Assembly (NCBI GenBank): GCA_036558265.1
Contig: DATBFY010000413.1
Span: forward strand, 1 to 14,342
DNA from: RYN-433 sp036558265
GTDB taxonomy: Bacteria; Planctomycetota; Phycisphaerae; Tepidisphaerales; Tepidisphaeraceae
Direction of reading: 5' to 3'
Length of the DNA stretch: 14,342 bases
In this document: positions 6,925-13,734 of the stretch, in pieces
Position numbering within the stretch: position 1 is the stretch's first letter
Layout: each line of letters starts with the position of its first letter
The notes under the pieces: generated by a model
The model's database searches: none
What the model was told of the DNA's origin: nothing
What the model saw: only the letters and a program-made list of their open reading frames with translations
Program-made: the position numbers and the translations under genes

Positions 6925-6935
6925 GGGGGCGACCA

Positions 6936-7832
6936 ATGACCCCCGGCATTCACCTGGTACACAAGCCCGTCGGGCCGACGAGTTTCTCGCTCGTGCAGCG
7001 GTGCATCGAGTCGGCGCGGGCGCTGCAGCCCGCCAAGCGGCCGCGAATCTGCCACGGCGGCACGCTCGACCCGTTCGCCAGTGGGCTGTTGCTGATCCTG
7101 GCGGGGCCGGCGACGCGGCTCTTCGATCACCTGCACGGCGTGCCCAAGGTGTACGAGGCGAGCGTGCGCTGGGGAGTGGAGACGGACAACGGCGACCCGC
7201 TCGGGCGCGTGACGTTCCAAGGTGATGCATCGGGATTGTCCGATCGACAACTGGAGGAGCCGCTGGCGAACTTCGTCGGCTGGCACGACCAGGTGCCGCC
7301 GATGACCAGTGCCCGGCGCATCGGCGGGGAGCGGGCGTACGTTCGGGCGCATCGCGGGGAAGTGTTCGAGATGCCGGCCACGCGCGTGTATCTGCACGAG
7401 GCGCGGTGGCTGGGTCACGATTTGCCGCGCGAGAGCCGGTTGCGCGTGGTCGTCCGCGGCGGGTACTACGTTCGCGCGCTGGCGCGGGACCTGGGGCGGG
7501 CGCTCGGCTGCGGGGCGCACGTGGGCGCGTTGGCTCGGACGGCGATCGGGCCGTGGACGGATCCCGGGCCGGATCGGGTGATCGATCTTCACGGGCGCGA
7601 TGTTCTTCCCTGGTTGTCGACGCGAATGCTGAGCGACCAGGAAGTGGGCGAACTGCGTCAGGGGCGCGCGATCGATCGGGGCGAAGTGCTGAGGCCGGAT
7701 TGGTCGTTGCCGGTGGAATTTGCCGAACCGGACGCGCCCGTTCGCGCGTTTCACCAGGGTCGATTCGTGTTCCTGCTCGGGCAGGCGGCTGGACGACTCG
7801 AGATCCTGGCCTCGCTAGGCAGGGGGGTATAG
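6936..7832 (+). CDS. truB: tRNA pseudouridine(55) synthase TruB
   Basis: This 298-residue protein converts U55 of the T-loop of elongator tRNAs to pseudouridine. The catalytic motif is HGGTLDPFASGLL (40-52) with nucleophile D45. Further family landmarks are KVYEASVRWGVETDNGDPLG (a variant of KxYxxxxxxGxxTDTxDxxG), QVPPMTSARRIGGERAYVRA (for QxPPxYSAxKxxGxxAYxxA) and VRGGYYVRALARDLGRALG (for SGTYIRxLxxDxGxxLG). The C-terminal 60 residues form the short PUA-like tail usual in bacteria. The motifs are somewhat divergent: N for T in the TDT position, and R for the usual K after SA. Nevertheless all core elements are present. The ATG at 6936 begins the first strand (IHLVHKPVGPTS) correctly; the frame is open upstream but that part is antisense to the hydrolase. 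It is not next to rbfA, infB or rpsO, unlike in many bacteria. Confidence 0.93.
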   Translation: MTPGIHLVHKPVGPTSFSLVQRCIESARALQPAKRPRICHGGTLDPFASGLLLILAGPATRLFDHLHGVPKVYEASVRWGVETDNGDPLGRVTFQGDASGLSDRQLEEPLANFVGWHDQVPPMTSARRIGGERAYVRAHRGEVFEMPATRVYLHEARWLGHDLPRESRLRVVVRGGYYVRALARDLGRALGCGAHVGALARTAIGPWTDPGPDRVIDLHGRDVLPWLSTRMLSDQEVGELRQGRAIDRGEVLRPDWSLPVEFAEPDAPVRAFHQGRFVFLLGQAAGRLEILASLGRGV

Positions 7833-7833
7833 C

Positions 7834-7839
7834 TACAAT
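7834..7839 (+). promoter_or_regulatory. TACAAT -10 element 8 nt before the PQQ-propeller ATG
   Basis: TACAAT matches the -10 consensus at five of six positions and ends 8 nt before the ATG at 7848. Transcription would therefore start at or next to the A of the ATG, giving a leaderless mRNA. No Shine-Dalgarno is found; the G-run at 7822-7827 is too far and lies inside truB. No clear -35 is seen. Confidence 0.45.
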
Positions 7840-7847
7840 CCGCGGAC

Positions 7848-9140
7848 ATGAACCCACGTCACATGCGTCGTCCGAGCGGAGCGGTCGGTCTGATTCTGCT
7901 GGTCTGCACGACCGTTGCATCGGCAGACAATTGGCCACAGTTCCGCGGGCCGACGGGCGTCGGGCTGACAAGTGAGAAGCACCTGCCGATCGAGTGGGGC
8001 GGGAAGGATCGGAAGAACGTGCTGTGGAGCGCGCCGCTGCCCGGCGAGGGGCATGCCAGCCCGATCGTCTGGGGCGATCGGCTCTTGGTCTGCACGGTGA
8101 CCTGGCCCGACGATCCCGATCAGCGCAAGGTGATCCCGCCGCATCACGTGACCGCGTACGCCACGGCGGACGGCAAGCAACTGTGGGATACGCAGGTGAA
8201 GCCGGGGTTCTGGACGCGCAACGATTTTCGCAGCGGCCCGGGCGGGGGGTACGCGGCGCCCACGCCCTGCACGGACGGCAAGCACGTGTTCGTCGCGTTC
8301 GGCTCGGCGGTCCTGGCGGCGCTGGACTTCGACGGGCACGTGGTCTGGCGGAAGGAACTGACGCCTCACACGTTCGACGTGACGGTCGGGAGCAGCCCGA
8401 TCCTGTTCGAAGACTCGGTCATCGTGCTGTGCGCGATGGCACAGAAGAAGGACTCGCGGATCGTCGCGTTCAAGAAGAGCGACGGCGAGGTGAAGTGGGA
8501 GACGCGCCTGCCGACGACCGGCTTCGGGCACAGCACGCCGGTGATCATCGACGTGAAGGGCAAGCCGCAGATGCTGGTTCTGGCATCCGCCATGGGCGTG
8601 ACGCCCGACGGCCTGCAGAGTTTTGACCCCGCGACCGGTAAGCGCCTCTGGTGGTGCAAGGGCGGGGGCGACGCGTCGAGCCCGGCGTACGGGGACGGGA
8701 TCGTCTACTTCGATTCCGGGCGCGGCGGGCCGGGGTTCGCCGTCGATCCGACCGGCAGCGGGGACGTTTCGACGACGCACGTGAAGTGGACGGTGCCGCG
8801 GCTGACCGAGGCGCTGGGGTCGGCGGTCATCACGGGCGGATACGTATACCGCCTGCAGTCGCCCAATCTGCTGCGATGCTGGAAGGTTGATGGGGGCGAG
8901 CAGGTGTACGCCGAGAAGCTCGAGGGCATCACGTCCACGTGGATCAGCCCGATCGCCGATGGCGAAGGGCATCTCTTCTTCGCCAGCGGCGGGCGAAGCT
9001 TCGTGGTGAAGACGGGGCCGAAGTTCGAAGTGCTGGCGACCAACGAATTGGGGGACCCGAACCACGCCTCGGCGGCGGTGGCGAACGGGCGGCTTTACAT
9101 CGAGGGGCGGAAGCAGGTTTATTGCATCGGCGCGAAGTAG
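7848..9140 (+). CDS. Exported PQQ-like beta-propeller repeat protein
   Basis: This 430-residue protein has a signal peptide ending about residue 26 (GLILLVCTTVASA), after which the mature chain begins DNWPQFRGP, a hallmark of a large planctomycete family of exported PQQ-like propellers. About eight blade signatures can be counted: HASPIVWGDRLLV (69-81), YAAPTPCTDGKHVFV (135-149), GSSPILFEDSVIV (181-193), HSTPVIID (228-235), ASSPAYGDGIVYF (276-288), LGSAVITGGYVYR (323-335), WISPIADGEGHLFF (365-378) and HASAAVANGRLYI (406-418). DG- or TG-x-x-LW turns follow several of them. Family members are scaffolds or enzymes of unclear role. I see no disulfide-ring CysCys pair or other hallmark of a PQQ dehydrogenase, so cofactor binding is doubtful. 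The start could also be the ATG at 7863 (MRRPSG). It lies 15 bp after truB but has its own -10. Confidence 0.88.
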   Translation: MNPRHMRRPSGAVGLILLVCTTVASADNWPQFRGPTGVGLTSEKHLPIEWGGKDRKNVLWSAPLPGEGHASPIVWGDRLLVCTVTWPDDPDQRKVIPPHHVTAYATADGKQLWDTQVKPGFWTRNDFRSGPGGGYAAPTPCTDGKHVFVAFGSAVLAALDFDGHVVWRKELTPHTFDVTVGSSPILFEDSVIVLCAMAQKKDSRIVAFKKSDGEVKWETRLPTTGFGHSTPVIIDVKGKPQMLVLASAMGVTPDGLQSFDPATGKRLWWCKGGGDASSPAYGDGIVYFDSGRGGPGFAVDPTGSGDVSTTHVKWTVPRLTEALGSAVITGGYVYRLQSPNLLRCWKVDGGEQVYAEKLEGITSTWISPIADGEGHLFFASGGRSFVVKTGPKFEVLATNELGDPNHASAAVANGRLYIEGRKQVYCIGAK

Positions 9141-9153
9141 GGGGGCGAGACGA

Positions 9154-11187
9154 TTATCTTTTCCCGGGTCGTTCCCCGATGCGGTGGCGCGAGAACACGG
9201 TCTTGAGCACGGCGTCTTTGCCGTCCGCAGCGCCCAGCCACGATCGGAGCGCTTTGTCGTGCCGTGGACGCTTGACCGACGCGGCGGAGGCGGCCGGTTC
9301 GCCGGGCGTGGGGTCGTAGGAGAACTCCGACGTATTGCCGACCGAGTCGGTCGCGGTGGCGGCGAAATAGCGCCAGCCTGACGGAACACCCGGCACCGTC
9401 GCGGTGAACGAGGCGTTGCCGGCGGCGTCGGTGGTCACCGTCGTCGAGCCGAGGTATTTCTGCCCCTCGCCGAACGTGGTCGTATCCCAGATCTGGCTGA
9501 CGAAAAAGTCGAGCACGAAGGTGGAATTCGGCGTGCTGTTGAGCGTACCGGAGATCGTCGCGGTGCTGCCCGAGAGGGAAACCGATGTCAGGACAGGATA
9601 ATTCTGAAAGTCGTTGGGGCCGACGTCCGGGTCCTGCGGGTCGTTGGGCGTGACGCCGTCCTCGCCCAGGTCGATGCCCAGCGCGCCGTTGAGGTAGATG
9701 TTGTCGCCGCGGATGGCGTTGCGGAGGTCGAGCGTCGAGGGGGCGACGCCCACGCCGGTGCGGAGGTTGTAGGCGATGGTGTTGCCGCTGGTGGAGGTGC
9801 CGATCTGGTTGTCGCTGCCGTCGATGAAGATGCCGTCCTGGACGTTGCCCAGGTTGGTGGCGGCGTCGTCGTTTGCGGCATCCGTGCCGATGAGGTTGAA
9901 CTGGACGCTGCTGCCGTCGCCGGCCAACTGGATGCCGTTCTGCTGGTTGGCGGAAATGACGTTGCCGGCGGCGGCGGTGGCGCCGCCGATGGTGACGCCG
10001 GGACCGGCGAGCACGCTGACGCCGTTGCCGTGATTGCCGGTGAGCGCGTCGGCATCGATGATCGGGTTGGCGCCGGTGGCGTCGGTGCCGATGTAGTTGC
10101 CCTGGACCAGGTTCCCGGCGCCGGTGGAGGTGAACTGGACGCCGTCGCCGTTGTTGCCGGAGATCACATTGCGGGCGGATGCGGTGGTGCCGCCGATGGT
10201 GGTCGCGCCCGCGGCGCCTTCGACGGAAATGCCGTTGGCGCCATTAGGGACGGGCGCGGCGCCGGTGGCGTCGGTTCCGATGTAGTTGCCGGCGATGCGC
10301 ACGCCGGAGACATCGGTGATCTCGACGCCGTGGACCGCGTTGCCGCTGATGACGTTGCGGGCGCCCGCCGCGGTGCCGCCGATCAGGAGGTCGGTGGTTT
10401 CGGGCGCGGCGGCTGATGGTTGAACGTCGATGCCGCTGAGGTTGTTCGCCAGCGCCGCATCGCCGGCGGCGGTTACGCCGACGTAGTTTCCGGAGACGAC
10501 GTTGCCCGTGCCCGCGCCGTGGAAGCGCACGCCGTCGAGGAAGTTGGCGCTGATGACGTTGCGGTCGGCCAGCGTCGTGCCGCCGATGCGGGTGTGGGTG
10601 GCGGCCTCGAGGACGATGCCCTCGAGGTTGCCGTCGTCCGCGGCGCCGGTGGCGTCGGTGCCGACCCAGTTGCCCGCCAGGACGTTGGCGTCGCCGAAGA
10701 CGCGAATGCCCACGCCGTCGATCAGCGGGGTACCGCTGAAGCCGCCGACGATCAGCCCGCGGACGGTGGTCGAGCCGCCCTGGAGTCGCAGGCCGTCGGC
10801 GTTTCCGGTGATGTCGGGGAGGGTCCCGGTGCCCTCGATGACGACCACGGGCGCGCCGGGCGCGGAGCCCGGCTGGGTCGTGCCGTCGATCGTGGTGGGG
10901 CCGGTGACCGCGGGCAGCGCGGTGATCGGATGAATGGTGGGTGTCCCGGCGATGTTGAAGTCGATTGTGTCGGCGCCCGGCATCGCGTTGGCCATCGTGA
11001 TCGCTTCGCGCAGGGTCAACCCCAGGGGAAACAGCGGGACGTCGCCGTTGGACGTGACGGTGAAGGTCGCCAGCAGACGACGTTCTTCCAGAGTCTCAAG
11101 CGGGACAACGCGTTTAAGGCTGGGGGTTCGCGGATTTGGGCCGGGAATCCGCGCGGACCGCCCCCGTGTGCTGCGGCGATGCGACAT
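9154..11187 (-). CDS. LEPR-XLL-type exported right-handed beta-helix repeat protein
   Basis: This 677-residue protein has a basic N-terminus (SHRRSTRGRSARIP) followed by LETLEERRLLA at 30-40, the planctomycete LEPR-XLL-type motif found at the front of large exported proteins. Next comes LTLREAITMAN (57-67), typical of outer-membrane repeat/beta-helix proteins. Residues about 85-480 are a parallel beta-helix that includes five units of 61-69 residues (see separate entry). Residues 525-625 (PNDFQNYPVLTSV, ISGTLNSTPNSTFVLDFF, GEGQKYLG, TATDSVGNTSEFS) form a C-terminal beta-sandwich commonly attached to such helices. The last 45 residues are basic, with no PEP-CTERM or other sorting tail that I can recognise. 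The start at 11187 has GGAG 8 nt upstream. The frame is open further back, but that extension runs through the tRNA gene. Adhesion or carbohydrate handling are possible roles; no catalytic residues were identified. Confidence 0.88.
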   Translation of the reverse strand: MSHRRSTRGRSARIPGPNPRTPSLKRVVPLETLEERRLLATFTVTSNGDVPLFPLGLTLREAITMANAMPGADTIDFNIAGTPTIHPITALPAVTGPTTIDGTTQPGSAPGAPVVVIEGTGTLPDITGNADGLRLQGGSTTVRGLIVGGFSGTPLIDGVGIRVFGDANVLAGNWVGTDATGAADDGNLEGIVLEAATHTRIGGTTLADRNVISANFLDGVRFHGAGTGNVVSGNYVGVTAAGDAALANNLSGIDVQPSAAAPETTDLLIGGTAAGARNVISGNAVHGVEITDVSGVRIAGNYIGTDATGAAPVPNGANGISVEGAAGATTIGGTTASARNVISGNNGDGVQFTSTGAGNLVQGNYIGTDATGANPIIDADALTGNHGNGVSVLAGPGVTIGGATAAAGNVISANQQNGIQLAGDGSSVQFNLIGTDAANDDAATNLGNVQDGIFIDGSDNQIGTSTSGNTIAYNLRTGVGVAPSTLDLRNAIRGDNIYLNGALGIDLGEDGVTPNDPQDPDVGPNDFQNYPVLTSVSLSGSTATISGTLNSTPNSTFVLDFFVSQIWDTTTFGEGQKYLGSTTVTTDAAGNASFTATVPGVPSGWRYFAATATDSVGNTSEFSYDPTPGEPAASAASVKRPRHDKALRSWLGAADGKDAVLKTVFSRHRIGERPGKR
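9763..10671 (-). repeat. Five tandem ~65-residue units within the beta-helix gene
   Basis: Each unit pairs an N-[YWL]-[IV]-G-[TV] turn with a following IGGT-x-x-x-x-RNVIS-[AG]-N turn. The first element begins at residues 173, 234, 301, 365 and 431, the second at 201, 269, 331, 400 and 462, giving periods of 61-69 residues. The last unit is decayed (IGTSTSGNTIAYN). The DNA is also conserved: the plus-strand word GCGCCGGTGGCGTCGGT recurs around 10070, 10260 and 10645. This indicates duplication within the gene, not only structural convergence. Confidence 0.8.
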
Positions 11188-11490
11188 AGGTTCAACTCCG
11201 ATGCGCCTTGCGTGAAGTGCGGTGGCCGACCGGCCGTCATCCGTTGACGGCCCGTCTCGACCGGTTAAGCGGCCGGGCACGCAAACGGTATTCCGCGCGT
11301 CTGCGGCGGCGGCGCAAGGGGCGCCGCGCGTCGTTGAGCGTTCAACGGCATCGGTCGAGTTGACGCGGCGAACGCGTCGGAACGACAGAGTGGGTCGGCC
11401 GGGCGAGAGAACGGGGCGCGCGCGGTCGAGAGGGCCGGCGCTCAAAGGCGCGACGAGATTTGAGAACGCGGGCGGGTGATTTCGCGCAAA
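11188..11490. other. Intergenic region of 303 bp with three GC-rich hairpins
   Basis: I see no gene between the tRNA and the beta-helix gene. Three perfect inverted repeats occur: GGCCGTCA/TGACGGCC (11232-11239 and 11245-11252, 5-nt loop), GCGGCGC/GCGCCGC (11309-11315 and 11321-11327, 5-nt loop) and CGTTGA/TCAACG (11332-11337 and 11342-11347, 4-nt loop). None is followed by a T-run in the minus direction. The first lies about 45 nt upstream of the beta-helix start and would be in its leader. No convincing promoter hexamers were found. Confidence 0.5.
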
Positions 11491-11577
11491 CGGAGGAGGT
11501 GGGATTCGAACCCACGGGACCCTTGCGGGCCCACCGGTTTTCAAGACCAGCGCAATCGACCGCTCTGCCACTCCTCC
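11491..11577 (-). tRNA. tRNA-Ser (anticodon UGA)
   Basis: This 87-nt gene decodes UCN serine codons. The acceptor stem is GGAGGAG (11577-11571) with CTCCTCC (11498-11492), and the discriminator base is G at 11491. The anticodon stem-loop is CTGGT-CTTGAAA-ACCGG with anticodon TGA opposite 11541-11543. The long variable arm (class II) and the T arm GTGGG-TTCGAAT-CCCAC confirm serine identity. The 3' CCA is not encoded and must be added enzymatically. On the opposite coding frame the gene translates into a peptide that falsely extends the beta-helix protein. Confidence 0.97.
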
Positions 11578-11600
11578 GGGTCATCGTCCTGATCGCGCCA

Positions 11601-11629
11601 AGCCTAGTCGAGGCGCACATGACGGTCAA
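11601..11629 (-). promoter_or_regulatory. Putative tRNA-Ser promoter
   Basis: On the minus strand TTGACC (11629-11624), a five of six match to the -35 consensus, is 17 nt from TAGGCT (11606-11601), a weak -10 of three of six. The -10 ends 23 nt before the first tRNA base, a normal distance for a processed tRNA leader. Confidence 0.45.
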
Positions 11630-11660
11630 TTTCCGCCTCGCGGCGCGAGGACGACGAGAA

Positions 11661-11688
11661 GAGCCCACCCGTCATAACGGATGGGCTC
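11661..11688 (-). terminator. Rho-independent-like terminator of the mutarotase gene
   Basis: An 11-bp stem (GAGCCCATCCG with CGGGTGGGCTC, including one G-U pair on the minus strand) encloses a 6-nt loop, 37 nt after the mutarotase stop codon. On the minus strand the stem is followed by TTCTCGTCG, a weak U-rich tail. The wobble pair forms only in minus-strand RNA, which supports that direction. It separates the mutarotase transcript from the tRNA. Confidence 0.6.
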
Positions 11689-11725
11689 CTCATGTCCTGA
11701 CAAATCGGCGCGACGCGCGCGACGA

Positions 11726-12928
11726 TCACTTTGTCCCGAACTTGTACAGCGTCGTAGACGTGAACGTCTGGCCGGGCTTGAGCTCGGTCGTGGGGAAGCT
11801 TGGGTGGTTGACCGAATCGGGGAAGTGCTGGGTCTCGAGGCAGAACGCGTAATGCTTCACGTACGGTTTGCCGCCGATGCCGCTCTTGATCGTGCCGTCC
11901 AGGAAGTTCCCGGTGTAGAGCTGCACGCCGGGTTGATCGGTCCGAACCTCCAGCGTGCGGCCGGTGTCGGGATCGCTCACGCGGGCGCAGAGCTTCATCT
12001 GGCCCGCCGCGCCGTTGAGGACGAAATTGTGGTCGTATCCGTTGGGGCTGCCGGGCGTCTTCTCGATGTCCTTGCTGATCGCCTTGGGCGAGGTGAAGTC
12101 GTAGATCGTCCCCTTCACCGGCGCCAGCTCGCCGGTAGGGATCAGCGTGTCATCCACGGGCGTGTAGCGGTCGGCGTTGATCATCACGACGTGGTCGAGG
12201 ATGTCCTTGCCCGACCCCGAGCCGTGCAGGTTGAAGTAAGAGTGGTTGGTCAGGTTGACGATCGTGGTCTTGTCCGTCGTGGCCTGGTAGTCGATCCGCA
12301 GCTCGTCGTCGTTGGTCAGCGTGTAGGTCACGTGCGTCGTCAGCTTTCCGGGGAAGCCCTGGTCCATGTCCGGGCTGACATAGGTGAACCGGACGGATGG
12401 CCCGGCGGCGGACTCGCTCGGTTCGGCCGTCCAGATCTGCTTGTCGAACCCCTTGGGGCCGCCGTGCAGGTGGTTGGGGCCGTTGTTGGTCGCCACCTGG
12501 TATGGCTTGCCCTCGATGGTGAACTTGCCCTTGGCGATGCGGTTGGCGATGCGGCCCGTGGTGGCGCCGAAGAAGGGTGACTTGTCCTGGTAGTCCTTGA
12601 TGTTGTCGAAGCCCAGGACGACGTCGGCCTTGTTGCCGGACTTGTCCGGGGTCCACACTTCGGTCAGGGTCGCGCCGTAGGTGATGATCTTTGCCACCAC
12701 GCCGTTCTTGTTGGTCAGGGCGTACTGCTCGACGGCTTCGCCATCTTTGGTCTTGCCGAAATCGCTCTTCTGGATGCTCATTTTCCTGTCACCCGAACCT
12801 GCGGACGCGGTCGTTCGCGCGACGCCGCCGCTGCGGTTCTCCTTGTCCTTGTCGCTGCACGCCGACAGGGCGCTCATCGCCAGGGCGCCGCACGTTACGA
12901 CACCCACCAGCCAACGCAATCGAATCAT
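11726..12928 (-). CDS. galM: Aldose 1-epimerase (galactose mutarotase), lipoprotein
   Basis: This 400-residue enzyme interconverts alpha and beta anomers of hexoses such as galactose or glucose. The GalM fold is complete: ITYGATLTEVW (82-92), GATTGRIANRI (121-131), the GPNHLHGG loop with H155, NLTNHSYFNLHG with H229 as probable acid, and FCLETQHFPDS with E365 as probable base. The substrate-loop Asp of GYDHNFVL (297-304) is also present. Unlike the familiar cytoplasmic enzyme, it begins with a lipoprotein signal (MIRLRWLVGVV, lipobox L21-S22-A23-C24) and a Ser/Lys/Asp-rich linker to about residue 50, so it is predicted to be membrane-anchored outside the cytoplasm. The ATG at 12928 has AAGGAG 9 nt upstream (GGAG at 7 nt). 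The gene stands alone between its own terminator and a divergent pseudopilin gene; no other sugar genes adjoin it. Confidence 0.93.
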   Translation of the reverse strand: MIRLRWLVGVVTCGALAMSALSACSDKDKENRSGGVARTTASAGSGDRKMSIQKSDFGKTKDGEAVEQYALTNKNGVVAKIITYGATLTEVWTPDKSGNKADVVLGFDNIKDYQDKSPFFGATTGRIANRIAKGKFTIEGKPYQVATNNGPNHLHGGPKGFDKQIWTAEPSESAAGPSVRFTYVSPDMDQGFPGKLTTHVTYTLTNDDELRIDYQATTDKTTIVNLTNHSYFNLHGSGSGKDILDHVVMINADRYTPVDDTLIPTGELAPVKGTIYDFTSPKAISKDIEKTPGSPNGYDHNFVLNGAAGQMKLCARVSDPDTGRTLEVRTDQPGVQLYTGNFLDGTIKSGIGGKPYVKHYAFCLETQHFPDSVNHPSFPTTELKPGQTFTSTTLYKFGTK

Positions 12929-12978
12929 GAGTGATCTCCTTCGCCCGGAAAAGGCCAAATCCCCCTCGCGCGGCCGGA

Positions 12979-12984
12979 ACTGTA
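12979..12984 (-). promoter_or_regulatory. Weak -10-like element upstream of the mutarotase gene
   Basis: TACAGT on the minus strand (four of six to consensus) lies about 50 nt before the ATG at 12928, leaving room for the Shine-Dalgarno leader. No matching -35 was found. It is recorded because it is the best candidate in the 158-bp divergent region. Confidence 0.25.
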
Positions 12985-13086
12985 CCCCAAGGGGCCTGAT
13001 CGGTCACGCGGACGCGCGCTTGCGGCGCTTATGTTCAAGTTCCGCCGATCGTGCGCCGATCGACCGGGCGGGAGACTCGCGAACCC

Positions 13087-13596
13087 ATGCCTGTTTATCG
13101 GACCCGCCAACGCCGCCGCGCCGCTGGGGCGCTGTTTTCCCTTCTCGAGCTGGCGATCGTCCTGGCGGTCCTGGGCGTGGTCGCGACGATCGTCGGCCCC
13201 CGGATGAGCCGTGCAGCCGCCAACGCAAACCAGACCTCACGAACGGCCGAGCATCTGTTGACCGGGCGGCTCAAGGCGTTGCGCCGGGCGATCCGCGACT
13301 ATTGCGCGGACCACGCGGATCGGGCGCCGGACGCCGGCCTGATCGGTGCCCAGCTTACACAGTTCACCGACCGACAGGGCCATCCCAGCCCGGTCCGCAC
13401 GCCTCGCCACTGCCTGGGCCCCTATTTGCGGGAGATACCCGCGATCCCGGTCGGTTCGCGAACGGGACTGGCCACGGTCGCCGCGTCCGCCCGTTCCGGC
13501 GCCGCATGGCTTTACGATCCGCCCAACCGCCACATCCGGCCGAACACGTCCGAACGCGAGTGCGACACGACGGGCCGCCTGTATTCTTCGTATTAA
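13087..13596 (+). CDS. Type II/IV pseudopilin-like protein with atypical prepilin cleavage site
   Basis: This 169-residue protein opens with a short basic leader (MPVYRTRQRRRAAGAL) followed by F17-S-L-L-E21 and a hydrophobic helix (LAIVLAVLGVVATIVG), the class III signal of pseudopilins and pilins. The conserved Glu at +5 is present. However, the residue before the Phe is Leu, with the Gly two places earlier, instead of the usual Gly at -1. The C-terminal half matches small planctomycete pseudopilins: an LTQFTDRQG segment, GPYLREIPAIPVG (about 118-130), a GAAWLYDP strand (148-155) and an ending near IRPNTSE. Such proteins assemble the type II secretion pseudopilus or related fibres. The frame is open from a GTG at 13051; ATG 13087 is chosen to give a normal-length leader, but GGAG lies 12 nt away, so the start is uncertain. 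It is divergent from the mutarotase gene. Confidence 0.8.
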   Translation: MPVYRTRQRRRAAGALFSLLELAIVLAVLGVVATIVGPRMSRAAANANQTSRTAEHLLTGRLKALRRAIRDYCADHADRAPDAGLIGAQLTQFTDRQGHPSPVRTPRHCLGPYLREIPAIPVGSRTGLATVAASARSGAAWLYDPPNRHIRPNTSERECDTTGRLYSSY

Positions 13597-13734
13597 TCCT
13601 GATGCCCCGCCGCTCTACCCATTGCCAAAGATCGGGTAAGATAGGGTTACGGGAAGTTCACTTCGCCCATGCGGGAGGGCCTGCCCCGCCGATGCATCGC
13701 TACGAGACGTTGTGCCTCCAAGGAGTCCTGGCAA

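Noticed and set aside
7848..9140. PQQ-dependent alcohol dehydrogenase
   Set aside because: The protein is too short, and lacks the adjacent Cys pair and metal-binding residues expected of the quinoprotein dehydrogenases.
9763..10671. Intragenic DNA repeats as a mobile element or CRISPR-like array
   Set aside because: They stay in frame, have protein-level meaning as beta-helix turns, and have no terminal inverted repeats or transposase.
11188..11571. N-terminal extension of the beta-helix protein back to 11571
   Set aside because: The extension runs through tRNA-Ser and has no signal features. A Shine-Dalgarno and the LEER-RLLA context support the start at 11187.
13690..13699. Perfect 10-bp palindrome CGATGCATCG before the last gene as an operator
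   Set aside because: It is a single short palindrome with no second copy in the window, so chance is an adequate explanation.
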